Assembly (NCBI GenBank): GCA_030657355.1
Contig: CP131056.1
Span: 1,942,501-2,006,500 of the forward strand
Reading direction: 5' to 3'
From: Radicibacter daui
GTDB lineage: Bacteria > Pseudomonadota > Alphaproteobacteria > Radicibacterales > Radicibacteraceae
DNA: 64,000 nt
Position numbers and translations under genes: made by a program. Below, one piece after another: positions 34,367-41,911 of the stretch (position 1 is its first letter; the number at the start of each line of letters is the position of its first letter). The notes under the pieces were generated by a model. It searched no databases. It worked only from the letters and a program-made list of their open reading frames with translations, and had not been told where the DNA came from.

Positions 34367-34579
34367 GCTGCTGTCCCTCGACACGGAACCCCGGCGCCTT
34401 GCTTCTGCCCCATTTGGAACAGAATTGCGGCCCGAGGCAGGCAATTTCTGCCTACCATACGAAGCCTGATGCCGGAAGTCACGCGCAACGGCCATAAAGC
34501 CGCCCGAGACTCGCTAGGATTCTGCTATTCGTTGCGTCCTGGCAACGCTCAGTTCCAGCCCGGGGGAGGGTTTTTAATT

Positions 34580-34639
34580 ATGGCAAATCCATATAAGGGC
34601 ATGCCAAACCCGACCCCGGCCACATCCGCCGGGACATGA
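34580..34639 (+). CDS. Possible 19-residue small protein
   Basis: ATG with a good GGAGGG ribosome site 9 bases before it, then 19 codons (MANPYKGMPNPTPATSAGT) and a stop. It is not recognised. It lies in the fliF-flgD gap on the opposite strand to both. It may be chance; the ribosome site and the in-gap position are the only support. Confidence 0.2.
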   Translation: MANPYKGMPNPTPATSAGT

Positions 34640-34683
34640 AATCGCCCAAATTTGCCTAAAATGCAATATAAATAGGAAGCGCC

Positions 34684-34784
34684 CGACGCACCCTATACCG
34701 ATGCGTCGTGCGGACCTTCTCCGGGTACATCTGTCGGAGAGGGCGGCGGCACCGTTTCACATGCGCTGATGTGTGGATGCCGCC
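34684..34784 (-). terminator. Three successive hairpins after flgD
   Basis: Reading away from flgD: GGCGGCA/TGCCGCC (34745-34784, with inner CACAT/ATGTG), a 9-bp stem (34715-34743, one G-U pair) and CGACGCA/TGCGTCG (34684-34708). Only weak T-runs follow, so termination may be stepwise or Rho-dependent. Confidence 0.5.
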
Positions 34785-34793
34785 GGCCGGAGA

Positions 34794-35471
34794 TCAGTAG
34801 ACCGAAAGTACCTTGCTCATCGGCAGGAGGTTGGTGCCGACATGCAGGTAGGTGCCGTCGTCCTGGACCTCGACGCCCTCGACATAACCCTGCACGGTCA
34901 TGTCGTAATCCATCTTGTTGCCGTCGGCATCCTTGGGGATGACGTAGACGGTGTAGAGACCGGGGTCGAGCTCGGTACCGTTCTGGTCCTTGCCGTCCCA
35001 CTCGATCTTGTTGGTACCGCTGGCGGTCGGGCCGGCCACGGCGCGGACCTCGTTGCCGGAGGCATCGTAGATACGCACCTCGACCGAGGAGGCTTCGTCC
35101 TTCAGCGTATAGGAGAAGTAGGCCGACTGGTCGGGCAGCAGGGCAACCTCGTTGCCGGCATATTCGACCTGATGGCCGATATAGCCGATGGCGGCGCCGG
35201 TCGCGCTCTGCTGCTGCAGCGATTTCAGCGATTCAAGGTTGTTGTTGGTCAGGATCTGCTGCTCGACGCCGGTGAAGGCGACCAGCTGCTGGGTCATCTT
35301 GTCGGTATCCATCGGCTGCGTCGGATCCTGGTTCTGGAGCTGGATCGTCAGCAGCTTGAGGAAGTTCTGATAGTCGTTACCCAGCGATGCGAGGCTGGTA
35401 CCCGCCGCGGAAGCCTGATTGGCGGTTGCGGTAGAGTTGACCGAGTTGCTGGAAGTGTCGATGCCGGACAT
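34794..35471 (-). CDS. flgD: Hook-capping protein FlgD
   Basis: Scaffold that caps the growing hook so that FlgE subunits can fold. 225 residues. The N-terminal export region has the FlgD signature NYQNFLKLLTIQLQNQDPTQP followed by QLVAFTGVEQQ, then the Tudor/fibronectin-like domain with VRIYDASGNEVRAV and the NKIEWDGKDQNGTELDPGLY motif. GAGGAGAAAG lies before the ATG. It lies 28 bases after fliK in the same operon. Confidence 0.96.
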   Translation of the reverse strand: MSGIDTSSNSVNSTATANQASAAGTSLASLGNDYQNFLKLLTIQLQNQDPTQPMDTDKMTQQLVAFTGVEQQILTNNNLESLKSLQQQSATGAAIGYIGHQVEYAGNEVALLPDQSAYFSYTLKDEASSVEVRIYDASGNEVRAVAGPTASGTNKIEWDGKDQNGTELDPGLYTVYVIPKDADGNKMDYDMTVQGYVEGVEVQDDGTYLHVGTNLLPMSKVLSVY

Positions 35472-35499
35472 GGCTCTTTCTCCTCGGGCGGCGCGGGCG

Positions 35500-37509
35500 T
35501 CAGACCTTCAGGTCCACGCGGCCTTCCTCGACATAAAGGGTGGCTTGGGTGACGGTCGCTGCATTGTCGACCCCGCCCACGGCGGGAGTGCCCCGGCGGC
35601 CGGAGCTGTTGCGGAACTGCTGCTGGTCGCGGGCGTCGGCTGCGGCCTGGCCCTGGTTCTGACCGGAAAGGTCGAACTGAAGGCTGTTGCTGTCGATGCT
35701 GAGACCCGCATCGGCCAGAGCCTTCTGCAGGCCGGCGGCGTCTTTCTGGAACTGGTCGAGCGTGGATTGCTTTTCGACCGTCACCCGGGCGCGCAGGCTG
35801 CCATCCTGCATCTGCACATGGATGTCGATCATGCCCATCTCGCGCGGGTTGAGCTGGACACTCAGCACGGAGTTGTTGTTGGCAACCGCCCGCTGGACAT
35901 GGATGGCGAGCTGCTGGGCAGCCGGGGAGAGCGCCTGGCGCGCGCTGCCGGGGGCGGCTGAGGCCTGCTGGACGGCGCGGGCAAAGCTGCTGTCGCCGCT
36001 GGAGCGTACATCGCCCACGCCGGCGCCGAGCTGGCTGGAACTGCCGGCATCGCCGCTGTCGGACTGGAAATCCTGATCGCTGCTGCCGGCTGCGTCGCTG
36101 GCGGCAAGGTCGGCTTCTGCGCTGTCATCCACCGCCATCAGCCCTGCGGCATCGCTGGCAGCGTCGCTGGCGGCGGGCGACTGCGCCGGGGGGGCGGCAT
36201 GCGTTGCCTGGAGCGCCGCCTGTGCCATGAGGGCGAGGTTTGCCGCGCCGGTGGAGCCGCGAACCTGCGTGCCGGCAATGGTGTTTGTGCCCGTCTGGCC
36301 GGCAGCGCCAGCCGCTCCGGCCGGGGCAGCCTTGGCCGCTGCGTTGGCCTGGGCGAGCATTTGCTGAAGCACCATGTTGCCGCCGGCCTGCGGGGCTGCG
36401 CCCGGCGGCTGGGCGGCCGGGGCAGAGGCGTCCTGGCGCACCGGGTAACGCGGACCGGCATCGTTGGCGGCGGGCGTCCCGGCGGTATCGCTGCTGTTGG
36501 CGGCGTCGGAGAGTTCCTGCACCGCCTGCTGCTGGGCGTTGGCAGCTGCGGCAGAGGCTTTCGCCGAGGCCTGGCGGGTAACGGCTGCCGCGGTGGCTGC
36601 CGGACGCATCGGCGCGGCGTCAGCGGCGGCTTCAAGCGACAGGTCGGCGAGCGGGGAGGCATCGGCCAGATCGGTTGTGTCGGTGGAAGAGGGGTCCGGG
36701 ACCGCGCCGGTTTTCACCGGGGGCGTGGTGGGGGGTACCGGTGCGGTCCCGGAAGACGCCAGCTGGGCGGGGAGAGCCGGCGTGCTTTGGCTCGCCGCGT
36801 CGGTATTGGCCGAAGCGGCAGTTTGCTGGATGTTGGCGCTGTTCTGCGGCAGTGCCGGTTTGTCGGCGCCCAGCTGACCCAGCAACTGGGCAAAGCCGGC
36901 GGCAGCCTCCGGAGTTGTCGCCGTGGGTGTTGCAGTGCCGGCCGGGTTTGCGGTCGCAGCGGCACCGGCGGGCATCTGACCCGTAAGGCCGGGGGCCGTC
37001 GGAAGTGATTCGCCGGGAAGCAGCGGAGAAACGCCGGCGCCGGCATTTGCACCGGGCTGCGTCGTGCCGGCGGCAACCGTCGCCGCGGCGATGCCAAGCT
37101 CGCCATCGCCGGTCGGCGTCTGCGGCGCCGGCTGCTGGGGCTGGCCCATCAGGGCGGCGGCAAGGGCAGCCAGCACATCCGGCGAGAGGTTCTGGCCGTC
37201 TGCACCGGCGTCGTCATCCTTGCTGTCGTCACCGGTTGCGTCGGTGCCGGCAGCGGTGGCACTGGCCGCTGCATCGGCGGCAAGAGCGGCGCCGAGAGTG
37301 CTGGTGGTCGGCTGGAGCTTGATCGGGCCGGAAGCGGCTGCGGCCAGCTTGCTGGCGGCGGCTGTGTCCTGGCTCGCCGCGCCGTTCAGCATGGCGGCAA
37401 AGAGGCCGCTGGTTTGGTTTCCGCCAGCTGCCGCGGCAAAAAAACCGGTGGCATCCGCGGCAACGGCGGCGGTTTTCACAGTGGTTTGCGCGACGGCGGT
37501 GGTGGACAT
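35500..37509 (-). CDS. fliK: Hook-length control protein FliK
   Basis: Exported ruler that stops hook growth and switches FlhB to filament substrates. 669 residues. A very long Ala/Thr/Gln-rich ruler region leads to a typical C-terminal hook-control domain (about 555-640: VLSVQLNPREMGMIDIHVQM, RARVTVEKQSTLDQFQ, LQKALADAGLSI). A sigma-54 promoter lies 45 bases before the start codon. It is in an operon with flgD, a natural functional pair. Confidence 0.93.
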   Translation of the reverse strand: MSTTAVAQTTVKTAAVAADATGFFAAAAGGNQTSGLFAAMLNGAASQDTAAASKLAAAASGPIKLQPTTSTLGAALAADAAASATAAGTDATGDDSKDDDAGADGQNLSPDVLAALAAALMGQPQQPAPQTPTGDGELGIAAATVAAGTTQPGANAGAGVSPLLPGESLPTAPGLTGQMPAGAAATANPAGTATPTATTPEAAAGFAQLLGQLGADKPALPQNSANIQQTAASANTDAASQSTPALPAQLASSGTAPVPPTTPPVKTGAVPDPSSTDTTDLADASPLADLSLEAAADAAPMRPAATAAAVTRQASAKASAAAANAQQQAVQELSDAANSSDTAGTPAANDAGPRYPVRQDASAPAAQPPGAAPQAGGNMVLQQMLAQANAAAKAAPAGAAGAAGQTGTNTIAGTQVRGSTGAANLALMAQAALQATHAAPPAQSPAASDAASDAAGLMAVDDSAEADLAASDAAGSSDQDFQSDSGDAGSSSQLGAGVGDVRSSGDSSFARAVQQASAAPGSARQALSPAAQQLAIHVQRAVANNNSVLSVQLNPREMGMIDIHVQMQDGSLRARVTVEKQSTLDQFQKDAAGLQKALADAGLSIDSNSLQFDLSGQNQGQAAADARDQQQFRNSSGRRGTPAVGGVDNAATVTQATLYVEEGRVDLKV

Positions 37510-37553
37510 CTGGTGGCTCTCTCGTCACCGGTGGAATTGGTCGCTTTGCTCAA

Positions 37554-37569
37554 TGCAAGGCATGGGCCA
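37554..37569 (-). promoter_or_regulatory. Sigma-54 promoter of fliK-flgD
   Basis: On the minus strand TGGCCCATGCCTTGCA: GG and GC separated by exactly 10 bases, with TTGCA intact and TGGC at the upstream element. Located about 45 bases before the fliK start codon. Confidence 0.75.
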
Positions 37570-37688
37570 ATTTCTGTCCATTCTCTGAAGCTAGAGAAAT
37601 CAAAGGGTTGTAACGGGTGAGGCCAGTTGTCGCGGCTGGAACGGGGCGGGCAGGGCATGAGGCGGGAAAATCATGCCGGGTTGGCTCT

Positions 37689-37715
37689 GCCGGGTGCCGG
37701 GTGCCGGGTGCCGGT
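37689..37715. repeat. Tandem heptamer GCCGGGT
   Basis: Three perfect copies of GCCGGGT (37689-37709) and a degenerate fourth, preceded nearby by ATGCCGGGTT. It sits about 120-145 bases upstream of the fliK sigma-54 promoter, where an enhancer for FlbD would be expected. Confidence 0.7.
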
Positions 37716-37745
37716 GGCGGGGGCGATAGCCGGAGCCGCAAACAA

Positions 37746-37779
37746 ACGGCCCCGTCCCTGAAGTGGGAAACGGGGCCGT
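37746..37779 (-). terminator. Terminator of the flgI-fliW operon
   Basis: ACGGCCCCGT pairs perfectly with ACGGGGCCGT, with further pairing of TCCC and GGGA inside. On the minus strand the stem is followed by TTGTTTG. It lies about 70 bases after the fliW stop. Confidence 0.75.
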
Positions 37780-37846
37780 CCGGGGGAGCAGGTGTCTTGC
37801 GAAACAGGAAGCGTCCCTTGCCGCGCCGGAGCGCGGGCATCCGTCG

Positions 37847-38368
37847 TCAGAGCGGGTGGCGAACTTCGTAACGCGGGTTCGGCAGCACATGCTGCCAGCC
37901 GATGAGGCGGCGGGTATCAATGATGACCGGGGCGCGGCAGTTGACGGTAAAACGAATCTGCCCGTCTTCGGTGCGCGGGGACACCACCAGGGCCAGCAGC
38001 CCTTCTTCCGGCCGTACTTCCAGCGCGGTGAAGGCCGAGCGCCAGTCCTGGTCGTCGATCATGCCGCCATTGGGGTCGATCGGCAGGACGACGAAGGAAA
38101 CGGCCGCATCGTCCGCCGCCTGCAACAGCTTGAAGGCGCTGAAGCGCGGGTCCGGCAGGTCGGCGAGGCCATAATTGCGCAGATGCCCGAACCCCAGCAT
38201 GCCGATCGGCATGGCCACGAGCTTGCTGCGCTTGAAGGCAATGCGCCCGAAGCGCGTATCGATGAAGAACTCATCGATCAGATCGATCTGCTCGGCAGTC
38301 TCCGGTAGCGGAGCTGACATAGGTTGGGACTCCATTCGTACTGCTGCTCCCATTCTCATCGCTTCCAC
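37847..38368 (-). CDS. fliW: Flagellar assembly factor FliW
   Basis: Cytoplasmic protein that in other bacteria binds flagellin or CsrA alternately and so ties flagellin translation to export. 173 residues from the first ATG, which has an AGGAG ribosome site; internal ATGs 12 and 17 codons in are possible starts. Family marks: DTRFGRIAFKRSKLVAMPIG, MLGFGHLRNYGL, FKLLQAADDAAVSFVVLP, VNCRAPVIIDT and the RHPL C-terminus. It is last in the flgI operon. csrA is encoded at 59654-59953, so both halves of the switch are here but not adjacent. Confidence 0.9.
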   Translation of the reverse strand: MEAMRMGAAVRMESQPMSAPLPETAEQIDLIDEFFIDTRFGRIAFKRSKLVAMPIGMLGFGHLRNYGLADLPDPRFSAFKLLQAADDAAVSFVVLPIDPNGGMIDDQDWRSAFTALEVRPEEGLLALVVSPRTEDGQIRFTVNCRAPVIIDTRRLIGWQHVLPNPRYEVRHPL

Positions 38369-38436
38369 TCCTGTTTCGCAAGGGTAAGTCCGTGAACAAA
38401 TTTCTTTTTGTCCTGCATCACCCTGCCGGATGACGC

Positions 38437-38934
38437 TCAGAACGTGCCGTTCAGTGTCATTGCCGGGGCGCCGGCATGCTTGTAGCCGGTGTTGTTGGCG
38501 CCGCGGGCGGTATAGCCGCTGCCGGTAGGCTGCTGGGAGGTGACGGCACTCTGAATCATGCTCATCAGCCGTTCGTTGGCATCGCGTGCCGACTGCAGGG
38601 CAATGACATTGGCCGAGATGGCGCGGTCCAGCCGGGTGCCCGCAGTGATGAGGCGGGCCTTGAAGACCTCGTCACCATTGATGTCGTCGCGGTTGGTCTG
38701 GGTGACCTGGCGCAGGCGGTAGAGGTTGCGCTCATAAAGCGCGACCGCTTCGTTCTTGGCCTTCTGCATCGCCTCGACCTCGCCGCGCTTGCGGGCGCGC
38801 ACGGCGCCGGTCTCGATATCGAGCAGGCTGACGAGATCATCGATGGCGGTGATAAGGGCGCCGGCTTCCGCACGGGCCTGTTCGGGCGTCAGTGCGGCCT
38901 TGCGGGCGGACGGGTTTTGGGCGGTCTGGTTCAT
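38437..38934 (-). CDS. FlgN/FlbY-like flagellar chaperone
   Basis: 165 residues. The N-terminal 130 are helical with alternating charge (EQARAEAGALITAIDDLVSLL, RARKRGEVEAMQKAKNEAVALY), matching the FlgN-type chaperone pattern. A Gly/Thr-rich tail follows. Position after flgI and flgJ corresponds to flbY in Caulobacter. The likely role is a chaperone for hook-filament junction proteins or another export accessory. The start overlaps the flgJ stop by four bases. Confidence 0.75.
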   Translation of the reverse strand: MNQTAQNPSARKAALTPEQARAEAGALITAIDDLVSLLDIETGAVRARKRGEVEAMQKAKNEAVALYERNLYRLRQVTQTNRDDINGDEVFKARLITAGTRLDRAISANVIALQSARDANERLMSMIQSAVTSQQPTGSGYTARGANNTGYKHAGAPAMTLNGTF

Positions 38935-39293
38935 GATGCCTGGAACTCCTGATGACGCAGCATTTCCTTCTGCACGGCAGCGGCGATGCCGACGCCGCCA
39001 TGCTTGGCGATTTCCTTGCCGTATTCGGTGACCAGCAGGTCGCGGTAGGTCTCTTCTGCCTGGCCGCCACCGAAGATCTCGTCCGACCCCACGGTGTTGA
39101 ACATCGGCTTCAGCATCTGGGACAGGAACATGGCCTCGAAGTCCTGCGCGGCGGCGGCGGCCTTGGCGACGGACATCGGCTTCATGCCCTGGAGCTGCGC
39201 GGTGCGCGCGGCGTCGGTGGGCCTTGCGCCGGCAAGCGATCCGTTCAGGGCGCCGCTGGCCAGGATGTCGGGGGAGAGGGTCTGCAGGTTCAT
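38931..39293 (-). CDS. flgJ: Rod-binding protein FlgJ/CheL, without muramidase domain
   Basis: 120 residues equal to the N-terminal half of enterobacterial FlgJ: AAAAAQDFEAMFLSQMLKPM, then GGGQAEETYRDLLVTEYGKEIA and GVGIAAAVQKEMLR. The peptidoglycan-cleaving half is absent, as in Caulobacter CheL, so another lytic enzyme must open the wall. It acts as rod cap or scaffold. It starts one base after the flgI stop region. Confidence 0.92.
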   Translation of the reverse strand: MNLQTLSPDILASGALNGSLAGARPTDAARTAQLQGMKPMSVAKAAAAAQDFEAMFLSQMLKPMFNTVGSDEIFGGGQAEETYRDLLVTEYGKEIAKHGGVGIAAAVQKEMLRHQEFQAS

Positions 39294-39294
39294 C

Positions 39295-40479
39295 TCACAG
39301 CACCTCGATCTCGGCCTGCAGGGCGCCGGCGGCCTTGATGGACTGCAGGATGGTGATCATGTCGCGCGGGCCGACGCCGAGGGCGTTGAGACCCTGGACC
39401 AGTTCGCGCAGCGTGATGCCTTCGCTGAGGATGGCCATGCGCTTGTCCTTGCCGTCATCCACCTCGATCTGGGTGCGCGGGACGATGGTGGTCTCTCCGG
39501 TCTGCGAGAAGGGCGAGGGCTGGGAGACCTGCGGGGTTTCGGTGACGGTGATGGTGAGCGTGCCGATGGCGATGGCGACAGTGCTGATGCGCACATTCTC
39601 GCCCATCACGATGACACCGTTCTTCTCGTCGATGATGACGCGGCCGGCCTGGTCCGGGGTGACGTGGAGCTGCTCCACATCCGTCATCAGGCCGACGATG
39701 TTGCCGCGGCGATAGGCGGGCACGCTGAGCACGACAGTGCCGGGATCCCGGGCGGTAGCCGCGGCCTGGCCGAGAAAGCCGTTGATGGTCTGCGCGATGC
39801 GTTCGGCGGTGGTGAAATCGGGATTGCGCAGCGACAGGCGCAGGCTATTCATGTCGTTGATATCGAAGGCGATCTCGCGCTCGACAATGGCGCCGGAAGC
39901 GATGCGCCCGGAGGTGGGAACGCCCTTGGTGACCGTGGCGGCGGCGCCGGAGGCGGTAAAGCCACCCGTCGCGACATTGCCCTGGGCCACGGCATAAACC
40001 TCGCCATCGGCGCCCATCAGCGGGGTGACGAGCAGGGTGCCGCCCATCAGATCCTTGGCATCGCCCATGGCGGAGACGGTGACGTCGACACGGGTGCCCT
40101 GCTGCGCAAAGGCCGGCAGGGTGGCCGTGACCATCACGGCGGCGACATTCTTGGTCTTCAGGGTGTCGTCGCGGATGTTGATGCCGAGACGCTCGAACAT
40201 GCCCTGCAGGCTTCGGGTGGTGAAGGGGGAGTTGGTGAGGCCGTCGCCGGTGCCATTGAGGCCGACGACAAGGCCGTAGCCGACCAGCATGTTCTCGCGC
40301 ACACCCTCGACATCGACAATATCCTTGATGCGCTGCGCCTCGGCCGGCGGCGAGGCCAGCAGCAGGGTGCAGGCCATCAGGGCGCCAAGCGCAATGGCCA
40401 GGCGGCCGGCACGGGCGGCAAAGCCGGCCTTGCGGCTGCCGGAGGGTGCGAGGCTTGAGGTTGAGGTCGGCATCAGCAT
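39295..40479 (-). CDS. flgI: P-ring protein FlgI
   Basis: Periplasmic P-ring subunit, 394 residues. Signal peptide (about 25-48, LAIALGALMACTLLLASPPAEA) after a basic N-terminus, then RIKDIVDVEGVRENMLVGYGLVVGLNGTGDG and the C-terminal TLRELVQGLNALGVGPRDMI block. A start two codons later is equally possible. It is first in the flgI-flgJ-flgN-fliW operon, and a sigma-54 promoter lies 74 bases upstream. Confidence 0.97.
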   Translation of the reverse strand: MLMPTSTSSLAPSGSRKAGFAARAGRLAIALGALMACTLLLASPPAEAQRIKDIVDVEGVRENMLVGYGLVVGLNGTGDGLTNSPFTTRSLQGMFERLGINIRDDTLKTKNVAAVMVTATLPAFAQQGTRVDVTVSAMGDAKDLMGGTLLVTPLMGADGEVYAVAQGNVATGGFTASGAAATVTKGVPTSGRIASGAIVEREIAFDINDMNSLRLSLRNPDFTTAERIAQTINGFLGQAAATARDPGTVVLSVPAYRRGNIVGLMTDVEQLHVTPDQAGRVIIDEKNGVIVMGENVRISTVAIAIGTLTITVTETPQVSQPSPFSQTGETTIVPRTQIEVDDGKDKRMAILSEGITLRELVQGLNALGVGPRDMITILQSIKAAGALQAEIEVL

Positions 40480-40552
40480 GGTCGGGATGTCCTTGATGTA
40501 CCCTTGGTGAACCGCTGGCTTTGCGGGTCTTCCGCCCGTTGCACTGCCATCA

Positions 40553-40568
40553 TGCGATAAGCGTGCCA
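40553..40568 (-). promoter_or_regulatory. Sigma-54 promoter of the flgI operon
   Basis: On the minus strand TGGCACGCTTATCGCA, perfect in the TGGCACG element, GG-N10-GC spacing, one deviation (TCGCA for TTGCA). Confidence 0.85.
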
Positions 40569-40639
40569 GATATTGTTTTCCGCTTTTTCTTCAATGTGCT
40601 AACCGCTGTTTGCGGGCGGCGTTCAGAAGGGGCGGCAGC

Positions 40640-40683
40640 TTTGCCCCGGCATCCCGGCGGCGGTAAAGGCGCGCCGGGGCAAA
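40640..40683. repeat. Perfect 11-bp inverted repeat upstream of flgI
   Basis: TTTGCCCCGGC (40640-40650) and GCCGGGGCAAA (40673-40683) separated by 22 bases, between 70 and 115 bases upstream of the flgI sigma-54 promoter. A good candidate for a FlbD (ftr-like) enhancer; binding is inferred. Confidence 0.65.
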
Positions 40684-40793
40684 CATTGCCTAGTGTTTTG
40701 CAAGAGGAATGCCGCTAGTGTTTGGGGCATGATCTGTCAGGGTCGCGGCGGGGGGCCGGTGCGGCTTCGAGAGAAGAAAGCAGGTGGTTAGGC

Positions 40794-41228
40794 ATGAAGG
40801 TCGAAGGGACCGGTTCCACTCACGGAACCACCGCGGCAAAAAAGGCCAAGAAGACCGGAAGCAGCGAGTTTTCCCGTCATATCCAGGGCGATGACAGCGG
40901 TGTCGAAGAAACGGCGTCCGGTGTCTCGGGCATGTCCGGCGTTGGCGGTGTCGATGCGTTGCTGGCCTTGCAGCAGGTTGACGATGCCACTACCGGCCGC
41001 TCAAAGGCTCGCCAGCGGGGCAACAACATCCTCGACCAGCTGGAGGATCTGAGGCTCGATCTGCTGACCGGCGGCATTCCGCCGCAGCGCCTGCAGCAGC
41101 TGGTGCGTCTTGTTCAGGCGCAGAAGGGGCAGATCACCGACCCCAGGCTGGTTGAAGTACTGGAAGAAATTGACCTGCGGGCGCAGGTCGAGCTCGCCAA
41201 ATTCACCCCGCGCAGCGACGAGGAGTAA
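40794..41228 (+). CDS. fliX: Flagellar assembly checkpoint regulator FliX
   Basis: 144 residues starting at MKVEGTGST, the conserved FliX N-terminus; the longer frame upstream is rejected on that ground. The C-terminal half (about 80-135) carries ILDQLEDLRLDLLTGGIP and RLVEVLEEIDLRAQVELAKF. In Caulobacter FliX binds FlbD and ties its activity to completion of the early basal body. It is divergent from flgI, the same arrangement as in Caulobacter. A terminator follows. Confidence 0.93.
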   Translation: MKVEGTGSTHGTTAAKKAKKTGSSEFSRHIQGDDSGVEETASGVSGMSGVGGVDALLALQQVDDATTGRSKARQRGNNILDQLEDLRLDLLTGGIPPQRLQQLVRLVQAQKGQITDPRLVEVLEEIDLRAQVELAKFTPRSDEE

Positions 41229-41265
41229 GGCAGCTGGCCGCGGCCATTGCCCGCCTTCTCTTGTC

Positions 41266-41311
41266 ACAAAAAGTTCCCGCTGCGCCGCGGGAGCTAAGAT
41301 TATCTTTTTGT
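41266..41311 (+). terminator. Terminator after fliX
   Basis: ACAAAAAG (41266-41273) can pair with CTTTTTGT (41304-41311) around an inner CCCGC/GCGGG hairpin, giving a hairpin closed by an A-stem and a T-run. Confidence 0.6.
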
Positions 41312-41352
41312 TTCAGCGTGTTAAATCGTTTCGCATCCTTGCTTCTTCGGGC

Positions 41353-41381
41353 TTGCGGCAGATTTTCCATGTTCCTATACT
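41353..41381 (+). promoter_or_regulatory. Housekeeping-type promoter of dksA with G+C-rich discriminator
   Basis: TTGCGG, 17 bases, TATACT, then CCGCGCGCC. The -10 is good (5 of 6), the -35 moderate. A G+C discriminator is typical of promoters inhibited by ppGpp and DksA, so autoregulation is possible. Confidence 0.55.
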
Positions 41382-41431
41382 CCGCGCGCCTTCTGGCACG
41401 TTATGGTTCCTAAAATTCGGGAGTCTGGTCA

Positions 41432-41878
41432 GTGAGCATCGCAACCCGCGACGACGCACCTTCTGCTCCGTTGTTGCCGCCCGATTATCGCCCGACAAAC
41501 GGCGAGACCTTCATGAATCCGCTCATGAAGGAGTATTTCCGCCAGAAGCTGCTGCGCTGGCGCGCAGAGCTGCTCAGGGAGTCGACCGAGACTCTTTCCC
41601 ACTTGCAGGAAAGCGGCCTGCAGGAACCCGACATCGCCGACCGTGCCTCGCTGGAGACCGATACGGCGCTGGAGCTTCGCACCCGCGACCGTGAGCGCAA
41701 GCTGATCTCCAAGATCGACGAGGCGCTGGAGCGTATCGTCGATGACAGCTACGGCTACTGCGAGGATACCGGTGAGCCGATCAGCATCGGCCGTCTGGAA
41801 GCCCGCCCGATCGCCACGCTGAGCCTCGAGGCGCAGGAGCGTCACGAGCGCATGGAGCGCACCCAGCGCGACGATTGA
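41432..41878 (+). CDS. dksA: RNA polymerase-binding transcription factor DksA
   Basis: Binds the secondary channel of RNA polymerase and works with ppGpp. 148 residues from a GTG start, kept because PDYRPTNGETFMNP belongs to the alphaproteobacterial DksA N-terminus; a later ATG at 41513 would remove it. The coiled coil with acidic tip is about 30-100. Of the four zinc cysteines only Cys110 remains (C110, T113, S131, A134), the known alphaproteobacterial variant that does not need zinc. Gene order dksA beside fliX and flgH matches Caulobacter. Confidence 0.95.
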   Translation: MSIATRDDAPSAPLLPPDYRPTNGETFMNPLMKEYFRQKLLRWRAELLRESTETLSHLQESGLQEPDIADRASLETDTALELRTRDRERKLISKIDEALERIVDDSYGYCEDTGEPISIGRLEARPIATLSLEAQERHERMERTQRDD

Positions 41879-41911
41879 TGCCGGCCCGGTCAGGCCAAGT
41901 ACTGGATCAGG

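Larger units (their letters stand above)
34367..34793. other. 427-base leader/terminator region between fliF and flgD
   Basis: No long gene. On the minus strand it must hold the fliF promoter; no sigma-54 site with correct spacing and no full CtrA box were found, so the promoter class is open. It contains a hairpin (CGTTGC/GCAACG, 34530-34547), a possible 19-codon plus-strand frame (34580-34639), an A/T-rich stretch (34660-34677) and three hairpins after flgD (34684-34784). Confidence 0.6.
37510..37846. other. 337-base region between fliW and fliK
   Basis: Holds, from left to right, the fliK sigma-54 promoter (37554-37569), an upstream G+C-rich stretch with tandem GCCGGGT (37689-37715) and the fliW operon terminator (37746-37779). 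No gene is seen. Confidence 0.75.
40480..40793. other. 314-base divergent region between flgI and fliX
   Basis: Contains the flgI sigma-54 promoter (40553-40568), an 11-bp perfect inverted repeat (40640-40683) and a direct repeat CTAGTGTTT (40690-40698, 40715-40723). A poor sigma-54-like match toward fliX (CGGGGCAAACATTGCC, 40675-40690) has correct spacing but few conserved bases. No gene is seen. Confidence 0.7.

Noticed and set aside
34367-34495. N-terminal extension of FliF
   Set aside because: The residues are basic and unlike FliF, and the GTG at 34366 has a good ribosome site.
34545-34561. TGGAACTGAGCGTTGCC on the minus strand before fliF as a sigma-54 promoter
   Set aside because: The GG to GC spacing is 11 rather than 10.
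32762-34639. 625-codon plus-strand frame opposite fliF
   Set aside because: Antisense shadow of fliF; only its last 19 codons fall in a gap, and those are reported separately as a weak candidate.
41394-41409. TGGCACG upstream of dksA as a sigma-54 promoter
   Set aside because: The upstream half is perfect but the GC at the required 10-base spacing is missing (TT instead). A sigma-70-type promoter explains dksA better.
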